Source: Atriophallophorus winterbourni
Lineage: Eukaryota; Platyhelminthes; Trematoda; Plagiorchiida; Microphallidae
NCBI GenBank assembly: GCA_013407085.1
Contig: JACCGJ010005682.1
Span: 1 to 64,000 of the forward strand
Reading direction: 5' to 3'
Length of the DNA stretch: 64,000 bases
Position numbers and translations under genes: made by a program. This document shows positions 22,936 through 33,500 of this stretch, piece after piece. The notes beneath the pieces are model-generated. The model saw only the letters and a list, made by a program, of their open reading frames with translations. It was not told where the DNA came from and did no database searches. How positions within the stretch are numbered: the first letter of the stretch is position 1; the number at the start of each line of letters is the position of its first letter.

Positions 22936-25600
22936 AAAGAACATTTGAATTGTGGAAAATTAGGCATGCAAATTTGCTATAATAATTTCGAATGGATAGA
23001 ACGAGAAAAATATAAATGGGTACCTAACAACCTCTACAAGATTGGACAGTGAAAATTGATTTGATCCTGATGATTTCTACTGATTGGTTGTTTCTAAAAG
23101 CAATGTGTAATTGTATGATGTCATACAAAAGATATCACATAAAAATTAGTGAGACCGAATGATTTGATCACATGAACTCACTAGTCACATTTCTTTGGTT
23201 TTTTCACAATCTTTAATTTATCACAGGATTTTCGGTTTGACGATAAAATCTTAGCCTTATAATATCGCCAAGCTCGATAAACCTGCATATCTCATTCTAA
23301 AATGTCAGAATGTAGATGCAAAACCTCGGCTAGTCCATTGAATTTTTCCGTGTTCCCATTAGTCACACAGCTTCGACGTCATCGCGCCATGTTAACGCTA
23401 ACCTCCAGATTTTTATATTTCACTGCTCATCCGTAAAAATTTTCAAACACACGCTGCAAAAGGGATTTCGGTAATTTTATACACCCGATATCGACAGCAA
23501 TCAAATTAGAAATACGTAAATCACAAATGATTTCAAGCTATTACCCGTGTAAATCGATATGACAGACCACGTATCAGCGGCCTATAACAGATCGTCGAGA
23601 TTTTTGTTATACTTGAATTGAACAGAAAATATTCCATAATTATAAGTGGATAGCGACGATAGTTGGGTGAATATCAGCAACAGGATAAAACCCTGTCCAG
23701 TAGGTGAAATCGTTTTACATATCCCGCTTCGTGTAGAAGAAACCGCAAACGAATACTGGCCAGATCAAAAAATGAATACATTAAATATGGTTTGAAACGG
23801 ATAAGGTTTTGGTCTATATATTGATGCGGGTCGCGATGATTTGTAAAATTCTCGTTTGGTTTTAGGTTTACAAGAGTATTCGTGTCGGGAAATATATGCC
23901 ATTATGTGTGTGAGAGAGGGGCTCAAATGGTTTAAGCATTGTGTGAAGCAAAGCGACCGGATTACGAGTAGGAAACAGCAATATTACGTTGAAAGGCAAG
24001 TGTTTCTATTTTGCATAAAAGCTTCACATGTTTGAATCCTGAAAAAGCTACATGCTGATCAGTTGTCGAGCTTTGTCTTGTAGACTCTCCACACATTTGG
24101 AAGTAAATCAATTGTGACTAAACTGGTTTCTATGAGGCTGGGAGAGACCAACCACTCGGTCAGGGGCATTTGCTGGGAATCATCTATTGTCTACTTCATT
24201 CATTAATTTCTTGTTTTGGGTAGGACAAAATGCCATATTAAGTCCTTCCGGCTATCTTGCTTCTTTTATAATTGACATCGCGATATAGAGACTCTAAAGT
24301 ATTGGAACAAGATATTGAAGATTTCTTGTTACTGAATCGAATAGACTCAAGGAAGAGCTGGAACATTGAATCCATCCCCATTAAACTTCATTTGCTAACC
24401 AGTATGTCAAGACCATATAGCTGATGCATATATTGTCTTTCATATATTACACTAATGAGTTCCGGCTGTATAATTTCAATCGACCGACATGGCATGACGA
24501 TACTATTTACCGACGACTCTAGGCCCTAATATTATCCCAGCGCTTCGTGAAGGATCAGGATTAAGAACTTTCCAAATGTGCACTTTGATTAGGATGGAAG
24601 CCAAGGCAACAAGTTAAAAGACACTTGCGAAGCCACTACACATTTGAAGTCGTCTCGGAAACACATTAACCCTCTTTTGCTACCAATAGCATTCAGCGCG
24701 ATTCCCATATTTAGAATGAGTCCACACACTTTGCTTTGGGCTGTAAATGTCTCCTACTGTCACTTTTTGCATTTTACGATATTGTTTAGTACAAAACCGG
24801 AGATATGCCCTACGGACTTCTTCAAGTTTGCTAACCACTTCTGCCTCCGTTAATACTGCGATTCGTTAAAACGTCAGATATCGAAATTTGAAAAGTGCCA
24901 ACAGGTGAAGATATGCTATGATTTGTTTGACCAGTCGCTGAAATGTGTGTTGGATACAACTTATCAACATTTTCATTCATACGATATTCTTGCAAACATT
25001 TATCAAGTTATGCATGCTGTCGGAACACGAATACGGATGTTACGTTTGACGTCAAGTGGAAAGCAACTGGTCCAACAGTTCTTTTTTGGTCGATTGCGCT
25101 TATTCTTTACCGATCAATATTGGACGCGCGTATGACCGCCAACGGTTTCTCGAAGCTGATTGGTTAGAAAAGAAGCCGGAAACGGTCGATTTGCAAAGCG
25201 TGGGCTTTCTGGTATGCGGTTTTGTCACCGAGCAGCAAATATAAATCATGCATGTCTTGGTGAGGACTGTGTAGTCATTGCATCCGCGATTGAGGGTGGA
25301 TAGTATATTCTTTCGCCGGAGGACAGTAGTCGAGATCGTAGATCTTGCTGCTGCCCGAAATATCATGATGTTCCCGTTAAAATGCAGTAACAAAGAAAAT
25401 GATATCCATGTTGACAAAGTGGTCGAAAATCAGAATTTAGAAATCGTAGTAAACGGGTGCCGATTTCATTTCTGCATTTACGATCGTTTCAGCATACATT
25501 GAGAACAACTTGGTGATATTGTAACGGGTGGAATGGATTGGCCGGAAATGACCGCTGGTGAGTATGCGGCCACTTATCGCAACATTCAGATCATTGGTTC
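22936..25600. other. Intergenic, no recognised gene
   Basis: Short ORFs only. Several overlapping ones around 24,900-25,500 on both strands were examined and none has a recognisable domain. Confidence 0.5.
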
Positions 25601-25948
25601 AACATTAATCACCTTACCCCTTAGCGTTGCACGCACACCCATCGAGTGTGTTGTGATTCACCTCTCAGGTCAACTTGCCAAATGCTAATTGTGTTCACCC
25701 ACGAATCCCACAATGCCAGAGATAGCCGATTGATCAAAGACGTTTATTACGCACAAAACAAATAACGAAACACGCCGATGTTATGCAGACAAATTAAACA
25801 ACCAAAATACTGATCCTGAAAAATGTCACTTCGATCTGATTTGTCAATCGATTTCGTGCCAACCAGGACACTTCACGCTCTCGCCACGCAGGACTCGTTT
25901 GACCGACACGGACGAATTGCATATCGTTCGATTGCGGCTGACGTTTTC

Positions 25949-25959
25949 CATCATCTCAT
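25949..25959. repeat. Target-site duplication, left
   Basis: CATCATCTCAT, identical to 26,316-26,326. The uninterrupted copy of the host repeat has CATCTTCTCAT once, at 5,294-5,304. Confidence 0.85.
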
Positions 25960-26315
25960 TTATTCAGTCCTCTCCGTGCCGGGTGGCACATGAGGCGAAG
26001 ACAACTTCACGCCAGTGGTTCCGGTCTGTCGCTGCTTCCGTTGCCGTCTGTACCGTGAATCCTTGTGCATGTAGTTCGCGTTCCAACGTTCTGCGCCAAG
26101 TTTCCTTGGGCCGTCCCCTTTTTCGTTTACCTTGCGGATGCCAGTGCATGGCTACCTTCGTATGCGAACTGGGATCCATCCTGCAGACATGACCGAACCA
26201 CGGATCTGTTGTCATCGTTTCCGTAGCAATGTAGGTTTTACGGGATAGGGTTGCTAGCCCTAAGCCCAACCCTCCTCCTTTCTCAGACGGGCTTGGGACC
26301 GTCCTTGGCGGAGTT
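25960..26315 (-). mobile_element. 356-bp LINE-derived insertion (C-terminal RT end)
   Basis: Reads on the minus strand. Its last 80 or so codons are the C-terminal end of a non-LTR retrotransposon reverse transcriptase: WFGHVCRMDP, HWHPQGKRKRGRPKETWRRT, DRNHWREVV and a stop after RHGED. A very short tail (TGAATAA) then leads straight into the target duplication. The upstream third (26,200-26,315) does not look like the normal preceding RT sequence, so this may be an internally deleted, SINE-like derivative and not a simple 5' truncation. It is not the same family as the RTE-like LINE at 13,472. Confidence 0.8.
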
Positions 26316-26326
26316 CATCATCTCAT
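26316..26326. repeat. Target-site duplication, right
   Basis: CATCATCTCAT, exact match to 25,949-25,959 on the other side of the LINE insertion. Confidence 0.85.
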
Positions 26327-26520
26327 ACTTCCGAATATGTTGTCGCTGAAACCGTTTTAATGCAACCCTTCCGAAACTCAAGTTCGTAATTGCCGTCGGT
26401 ATTTTCGGCGCTTCCTGCTCTTGTATTTTGCTGGAGGGTGACGTTCTGTATTTCATTCGAAAGCTTTTGATGAGCACTCATCGATAATGCACTTCGCAAC
26501 TCCACAACATCAGATACACA

Positions 26521-27880
26521 TTCTTACTATCATTCAAGCTTTGATGCATAGTCTGCTTCTATTCTATCGATTTTAAATTTTGAGTGTCACTCAACTTCAA
26601 CTAGTTTCTTCAACAAGTTCAAACTAACAGCATAGTTGTTTACTTTCAATTTGTCAAACTCTGAAGCCAAAGTTAGTATAAACGTTAAAATTTCGTGAGG
26701 TTTCGGAGCCCAGGCTAGAAAACTACATTGTTTCGTACTTGGTCCGTCACCGCTCTTAATATCCACCACTGACTTGTTATCATTATTACATGGAAAATAA
26801 GTGGTCTTCGACCAGGGTGGATAAATGTGGATGAGGTTTAACTCTCTAGACTACTTATTTATATTAAAGTAGTAAAGATCGGTGTTCACAGTGTTCTTCC
26901 TATTTTCCGACAAACCTTGCTAATATTTGCCTATTTCTAAACGCTTGTTTACACGGTTGTTCATCAAACTATTGAGTGCACTGAACAAAATAAATGCCTC
27001 AGTGTCTAATAAACAGTCTACGTATCGAGAATGCTGTTTATCACTACAATATTTAACGAGTCATGGATATATCAGCACATTCCGTTGCGATGTAACGATA
27101 AGCACATATGAAACGCTCTAACCAAGCCCTCCCCATTGGTTAGTAGGATTAATGCTGTTATTGAGGTAGCTAAGGATAGCAAGCCCAGTTCTCTTCCTAT
27201 CATCAAAATATACATCACGCTTAACTAAAAGGTCAATTTGGAGATGTTGGGTTTTTTTACGCAGTCCGCCCAAATAATTAATATATTAGATGCATGTCCA
27301 CGTCCTATCTGAGACTGAAATTCGGTCATAATGTTTTTTAAAAATAGCACGTGCTCTGTGGTGAGTGGTTTCTGTAGCCTCCAAAAGGAGCAGCGTCTGT
27401 TTAAGATTTGTTTAAACACCCTTTTGCTTAAACGAATTTGACGTGACCAAATCTTCATCGTCTAAATTCATCAAAATTTTCCGCACAATTAAATACCCCA
27501 TAATTAGATTATAACAAAACTGATCGGGTGAATATTAGCAACATTTTATTTATTTCAATTTCATCAGTATCTATTTTTGTACCATGAACCGACATTCTTG
27601 AATTCCTCTACCCGAGCGGAATTGAATGTAGTAAAACGGAATTTCTTGATCAACCACTCGTGTTTTGTAGTAGTCATACAAATTTTACGCTGGTCGCTCA
27701 TATCCTTGAACAGTACAAACACCGTAAAACGCACCTTATAAAATAGAAACACTGCTTCGAACGCTGGGTTTTGTCCTGTTTTGACGAATTTAACCTTGCC
27801 CATTTTCCTTTCGCCCAGTACAGTCTCCATGTCTTAAAAACTCCCTCAGAATTCAGAACGTTTTATGGTAGGAAAAGCAG
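26521..27880. other. Intergenic, no recognised gene
   Basis: Two minus-strand ORFs (27,564-27,830 and 27,225-27,458; 88 and 77 codons) lie in the same region but show no identifiable motif. Confidence 0.5.
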
Positions 27881-28232
27881 TAAGCTAAACAATAACCATA
27901 GGATGACGAGGTATATTGAGTAAAAATATAAAATCTTCCAAAAATAAATAGGTACAGTCATTAACCGCATGATTCCTCATATATTCATCGAGGTTAGAAT
28001 GTAGTAGAATGACTGACACAAAAGATTCTTGTATCACGTCGGCCTCAGATATTTGTAGTGGACAGACTAGTAAAATTACGTTGCACGAAGGTAGGAGAAC
28101 ACACACAGGAAAAATAAGCTTTTTGTGGTAGCCAAAAGGTGTACAACGGTAGAGAAGAGCAGTCACGTAGCACGTGTGAATGGAAAAGATTTTAGGCCAA
28201 GTAAATCACAGTTGTTACTCCTTCCCCCTCCA
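27881..28232 (-). mobile_element. Putative LTR and polypurine tract of a Ty3/Gypsy element
   Basis: On the minus strand a purine-rich tract GGAGGGGGAAGGAG (28,219-28,232) is followed by TAACAACTGTGATTTAC. It lies about 0.65 kb downstream of the end of the Gypsy Pol fragment, where the 3' polypurine tract and LTR are expected. No second LTR copy is in the window, so the LTR limits are guesses. Confidence 0.35.
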
Positions 28233-28816
28233 GGAAGTCTGGTCAGAGTAGACTTCTGATCGAGAATTGACAGTAGAATGGACCAAGAGGTGTCAGATCA
28301 TTCCAGGCTGGAACATAGTTTCTCAGCAACAAGTCACTTCTTAGTCAGCCACGGCACTTGATCTGCATGGGTTGATAGTCGGTGGTTACCAGGGTAGGGT
28401 ATACGAAGAACCGAGCAGGAATAAGCCGATTCGTGTCTCAAATGGGATAAACGTGCTGCCGGAGCCGTTTCACATGGGGCTTGTAAGGACCTTATCTGAT
28501 AGATTTTGTATTGGACGGTGAGTACGCATGGTTGATGGCTGGGGATATCGAGTTGGTTGGCGACAAGCGTCAGTGGTCTGTGAATGGCGTGTGCCACGTT
28601 TGCATCAGTGGGAAAAGTTCGTGTGTACCTGAGGGGGTAAGAAGAAACAATGTCTCTGGTGCATGGGTTTAAGGCCGGAACGAAGGGGTAAAACGAGGTC
28701 AAAAAAGCAAGGGAAATTTAACATCAGTAGAAGCGTCGTAAATATGCACTACAAAATCGGTCAACCTAACGAGTTGCCGTTTCATGCGCCTAGTTGTGGT
28801 GGTGGTGGGCTTTCAG

Positions 28817-28818
<2 letters not shown>

Positions 28819-28859
<41 letters not shown>
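28819..28859. repeat. (AT)n microsatellite
   Basis: About 40 bases of uninterrupted AT dinucleotides, just after the Gypsy Pol stop codon on the minus strand. Confidence 0.95.
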
Positions 28860-28862
<3 letters not shown>

Positions 28863-28889
28863 GGGGTTATTGCCGGTGGTGCTGAGGTT

Positions 28890-29062
28890 GTCGGTCGGTT
28901 TGGCGGATTAACTAGGTCAACTATATATCGTCCATGAACGCCTGTTTGACTCTGTCAATCGTGACCGTGTCATGCATACCGACCCGGTCAATCACAACTG
29001 ATTTTGGGAATTGCCGAAGTAACCTAAACGGTCCAGCATACTGAGGATGAAGTGTTTGCTTC
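28890..29062 (-). pseudogene. Ty3/Gypsy Pol, integrase C-terminal end
   Basis: Minus-strand frame reading LHPQYAGPFRLLRQF, then VVIDRVGMHDTVTIDRVKQA and FMDDI-stop. The pattern P.Y.GPF.L...........G..DTV.IDR.K.A is the C-terminal end of Gypsy integrases, where chromatin or DNA contacts are made. Only about 50 codons are present. Upstream (above 29,063) the sequence changes abruptly to a CR1-like LINE. Confidence 0.75.
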
Positions 29063-29880
29063 ACAAAGTCGTTTAGGATTGAAAATAAGTGCGTAAAACG
29101 TTCCTAAAACATCGCTGATATCTTGGCCAAAATGAGACAATCCGTTGGGATTTTGTACGCAGAAGACGCCCGGTTTAACCCTTGATCGCTCATTTACTAT
29201 CTTGTAGAGAAGCTTATGATTATTTTCCATTTTCTTAAGCAAGTTCCATTGGAAACTACATGCGATATTTTCTTACAAGAGACGTGACGTGATTCCGTAT
29301 CTTACAGAATCACATCCAAGTTGCTTCGTACCAACACTACTATTACTAGTAATCCCTTTTTCTGGCTAACCATTTCTCAGTACTACTCCGGATAACAAAC
29401 TGGTTGTTTTGGTGGCATTTGCGTGGTGCATAACTCGAGTTTTCTTCAATTTTCGAAATCAAATAATTTATAAATGTATTGTTATACCATTCATAATTAA
29501 TTCAATCAGACTCTTGAATGTGTTCATCCAGGGGACTAATATTTAAGGATTGAAATTTTTATTTTTCGTAAAACTTTTGTGTGATTGCTCAGTCATTCGG
29601 CACTACATACGTAATCGAACACAAGCACAACGTGGTCACACTTTCCCTGTGGAACCAGGTATTGTATGGTCTCAACCGCTGTTGGTTCAGACGTTAAATC
29701 ATGGTCAAGTATTGAAGGTTGGTCAAGACCTCGTTTGAGAGTTGGCTGGTCAGCGTGGGTGTTCAGTGGAGCGAGTTCGATACGCTCCTGGAATTTATAT
29801 TCAAACGACTGCAGGGTGTCTTCACTTCTTGAATACAAACGCGGGTGATTAAAGTCGTCTATGATCAGCAATTGAATAGA
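29063..29880 (-). mobile_element. CR1-like LINE fragment (endonuclease end and RT linker)
   Basis: In minus-strand order: the endonuclease end at 29,871-29,593 (IDDFNHPRLYSRSED, then CDHVVLVFDYV, equivalent to the GDFN and SDH motifs), a decayed linker (WLARKRDY near 29,360), then NHKLLYKIVNERSRVKPGV and SDVLGTFYALIF at 29,220-29,065. The last part matches the equivalent segment of the CR1 copy at 42,130 (VNNTSKVKPGGF). The fragment stops at the Gypsy junction. Confidence 0.75.
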
Positions 29881-30245
29881 CTAATGACTTTATATGTACT
29901 GTAAGGATTCGAATGATGGCGAACAGTAAATGGTGCCGATTTACATCCATCTCCATTGGCTTTCGCTATTGTATCAAGTTCTTTTCCCTCAACCGGACCT
30001 ATACTCTTGCGATGGCCATTTAAATTTGAAGCTCTGCAGCCATTACAAAAATAACGAACGGATGGATAACTATTATCGTTCACTAGCCTTACACACACAT
30101 CAATGTTTCATCAGAAGTCGCTGCAAAAATTACATTTAACCGAAACAACATCACTACTACTGTCCATGCACTTGGAGGAAAAGGTTACGCTGTTTCCGTG
30201 TCACAGTCGGGTTAAAAATTCTCACTTCACCGTTGGCGCGATCGA
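29881..30245. other. No recognised feature
   Basis: Sequence between the CR1 fragment and the likely 3' end of the protocadherin gene. Only short unsupported ORFs. Confidence 0.5.
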
Positions 30246-30251
30246 TTTATT
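30246..30251 (-). promoter_or_regulatory. Likely polyadenylation signal of the protocadherin gene
   Basis: AATAAA on the minus strand, about 100 bases after the proposed stop codon at 30,351. This supports 30,351-30,529 as the terminal exon. Confidence 0.5.
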
Positions 30252-30350
30252 TGTGTGTTGGATCTCGTGATGCGGTCACACGGCCGGCTGAACGTTCGGT
30301 GTTTGATCTATTGATCGACTTGGCTGTTTTCGGACTCGTGCTTTCATCAT

Positions 30351-30529
30351 TTAACAAATAATCGTTAACCACACAAGATAAAACGTAGAATCGGGTATCG
30401 AAATACGTAGCTCGATGCGATCTTTGCAAAGATTGCAAAAACAGTAGGATAGTTGATGGTGGGAAAACGTTTGCTCGTGTGAGCAAACTGAGATATTAAC
30501 GTCCAGTTGATAACTTGGCTGCGGATCGG
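30351..30529 (-). CDS. Protocadherin exon I (probable last exon)
   Basis: Acceptor TTTCGATCTTGTCAG/CCGATC. Phase 1 matches exon H, giving NSFT-T-DPQPSYQLDVN, a cysteine-rich stretch (CSHEQTF, CFCNLCKDR) and the stop at 30,351. No family motif is recognised here. A second frame stays open past this stop to 30,247 and ends in RSNTERSAGRVTASRDP, so the true C-terminus could differ. Confidence 0.45.
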
Positions 30530-33500
30530 CTGACAAGATCGAAACCTATGAACTCCGATAGCTATTTTCGAGACTAGCACGGAGTTCTTTAAAATAGGAG
30601 CAGTTTCGGCGAACATATAACCAAAAGTGTCACAGCAAAAACAAAAAAATTATAAATCGATAATATAAAGAAAAGGTATATTAAAAGTGATAAACTTTAA
30701 ACTAGCGTATACTTGAATGCCACTGTTGCATAGGGTTCGTAAAACGAACCACGATGTTTAAACACAGAATCACATAGTGATTCGTGGTTAAGCACTCAAG
30801 GCGCTTATGGATGAGCAAAGTAATGTGTTGCACACATCCCCCGAAACAACATTATTTTGCTCATCTATAAGCGCCTTGAGTGCTTGACCGCGAATCGCTA
30901 TGTGATTCTGTGTTTGAACATCGTTGTTCGTTGTACGAACCCTACTCAACAGTGTCATTCAAGTATAACCTTACTTAGTCGTTCTGTTATCACAATTTCT
31001 AGATATTTGAGTGTTCGCTATCCTTCCCACAGAAAACAACACTTTTTTAAGCTAATAATCGATCGTCAAAGATTACAATTAATAAAATAGCCCACTAACA
31101 GTGGCTACAGCTACAAATTCCAACCAAATGTATATTTCCGTTGTAGCTAGATATCCTATTTCAGTTTTCACTTTACAAACATTCTTATCCAAAGTAATGA
31201 TTTAATCGATAGATAATACAGATTTTAACTATGAATCCTATTTTCATGCAAATATTTGGGAAAATTACGTTTCTCTAAACCGAACATATTTTGTTCTTTA
31301 ACCCGAAAAATTTCTACATTGTTGCAAAGTGAAATTGAAGCGCTTGCTCTTATTTAACCTACTAAAACAACTGTTACATTGAAAATTGCTTGAATTTTGT
31401 GATTTAAAATAAAGTTTAAACGGATATTTACGAAATTTAGATCGGTGAAGCATTCAATGGGATTTTTCAAGCACTAAATGGTAAGATTTTCCATGGAAAC
31501 TTTATAATCTTTCATAAAAGAAGGTATTTATAAATAACCAAGTCACAGTTAAACATGATTCTCGACAAAAATCCAGTGTCAAGCTTTTACATCACATAGC
31601 TTCAATGCCCTTGACCCTTTTATCGAGCAATTAATGCAAAGAACGGGTTACATCTGTGAAGATATATTAACCTCTGCGGTGCAGAATAGAGTTTTGTCGT
31701 AATCTTTCAATGGAAAATGCAATTTCATGCTTCCCATCATCACAAACTGTCCAATGTAAATTTAATTCATCGTAGGGTTCATTGTATTTTGTTAACCTGT
31801 AATTAAAATGCTGCAAATTCAACGTAGTGTGCTGCTTGCATCTCTGTGCTGCTTATTCGTATGACGCGAGTGCTTTTCAATGCTATCATTGAGACCCGTT
31901 TGGAAACATATTTAACCGTGTGGCGCTAAGTGACTGTGGGGGAGTAATCAGAACATACTTCGACTGTACATAAAGGTCTTTAGCACCTAACCATAACAAA
32001 TCTGCCATTTTTTAATTGATCATCATGTTTATTCGTGTGAAGCCTATCCAACAGTGGCTTTAAAGCATAAAATTGTTAACAGTCTAGTTTTTCTATGTCA
32101 ATGGATCCAAGAAATACGTTTGATTTTAGAATGGAATCTGTACAGGGCTTGCTAATTCCAGCATTGTTTTTAATACAGTTATCGAATAATGACTTCAAGT
32201 CGGAATTTTGTTGTCTCCATGTGAAAAGGCGCGGCACCCGCCTATGTTGAAACCTTATCATGAATTGTGCAAAACAATGTATGCATGATTAGGTTTATTT
32301 AGCTTACTATATCGCGATTTTGAACGAGAGATCTAAAAACAAATATTTTAATTGTGAGACACCTCTTAAAATGCACAAATATTTTCCCCAACATTCATAC
32401 ATTGTAGCCGTGAAGCTTATGTTCTGTAGGATCATGAAATGAAATCATTTTAATCCCATAAAATTTAAGTCAAAATAATGAAAGAAATCAAGATGTAATG
32501 ATAAAATTTACTTGCAGAATCCTATAAACGGATAGATTGCAGAACAAAAATTCGGTTATTAACGTGATAGTAGAGTACAGAACATATAGCAGACAATAAG
32601 TTGAAATCAAGGTACAAAAATACCGTCTCGGGGCAGAATAACAATGCCGGAATTTAATATGTTTATGCTACTGATTAAGCATCAGTAGGGTGCACCATGA
32701 AAAAGGGAAATCGAGGTTTGGTTGAGTATTTGCTGGAGTTAACCGTTTTTCATGAGTAAAAAACCCAATATTTCTTGGAAGAGGTCCTTGATTTACTTTC
32801 ATGGATAGTTGCTTATTGGGTAATGCGAATGTTGAGGGAATAAATCTGGAAAGATAGAAGAATATTCAATATTTTTCATCAGAAATAATTAAATGGGATG
32901 AAATTTATTGATTTCTACGAAACAAAATATAATCTTTTCTAAAATAGAAAAGCCATCATGAATTATTCTCATTCTTTGCTTAATTTCACATTCGAGCTTC
33001 CAAGATCTCACTTCACCGTCTTAACAATCGAAAATTGATCTTCCGTTATTTCAAATTTCCGATTTGTTCTTTTAATTATATGCGGGTGTGTTACAAATTA
33101 CAAAATACCATTTATCAGCAATTATACTTTTTGAAAAACGCTCAAAATATAAGATTTGTGCTGCTGTTTTTTAATGTTGGATGATCACATCTTTTTACAT
33201 ATCCCATCGGTTTACTATGATAGCAAACTTACTGGTGAAGGAATTGGGCATTTCCTCGTTTTCGCTGGTCCCTTTTCCTGAATCCGAGTGGTTCTCCTCA
33301 AGCGGATACGCTGCGTTGAGAGCAATCTCGCTTACGTGTTGTGAGTTTGACGAGCTATCTTGATATTCTTGCATCAGAATGTGTACGCCAGTTTGTCGGT
33401 CACTCAGATTGATCATCTTGGAATTGCAAAACAGTAAGTTGAAATTGTGTGTGATCACAATTAAAGATTTTTCTCATGAATTCTTTCAGTATTTTTTCAT

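Larger units (their letters stand above)
25605..26520 (-). repeat. Dispersed 560-bp repeat, copy 2 (split by LINE insertion)
   Basis: Same repeat as 4,950-5,515. With the inserted block and one copy of the 11-bp duplication removed, the two align throughout, including AAACG/AATAAACG near 25,740, GATCTGATTTGTCA, and TTTTCGGCGCTTC.TGCTCTTGT on the plus strand. The minus-strand frame restored across the insertion point ends in the same WHEID-stop as copy 1, which shows that the frame predates the insertion. Confidence 0.8.

Noticed and set aside
27225..27830. Pair of minus-strand ORFs considered as one broken mobile-element gene
   Set aside because: No recognisable motif in either; composition alone is not enough.
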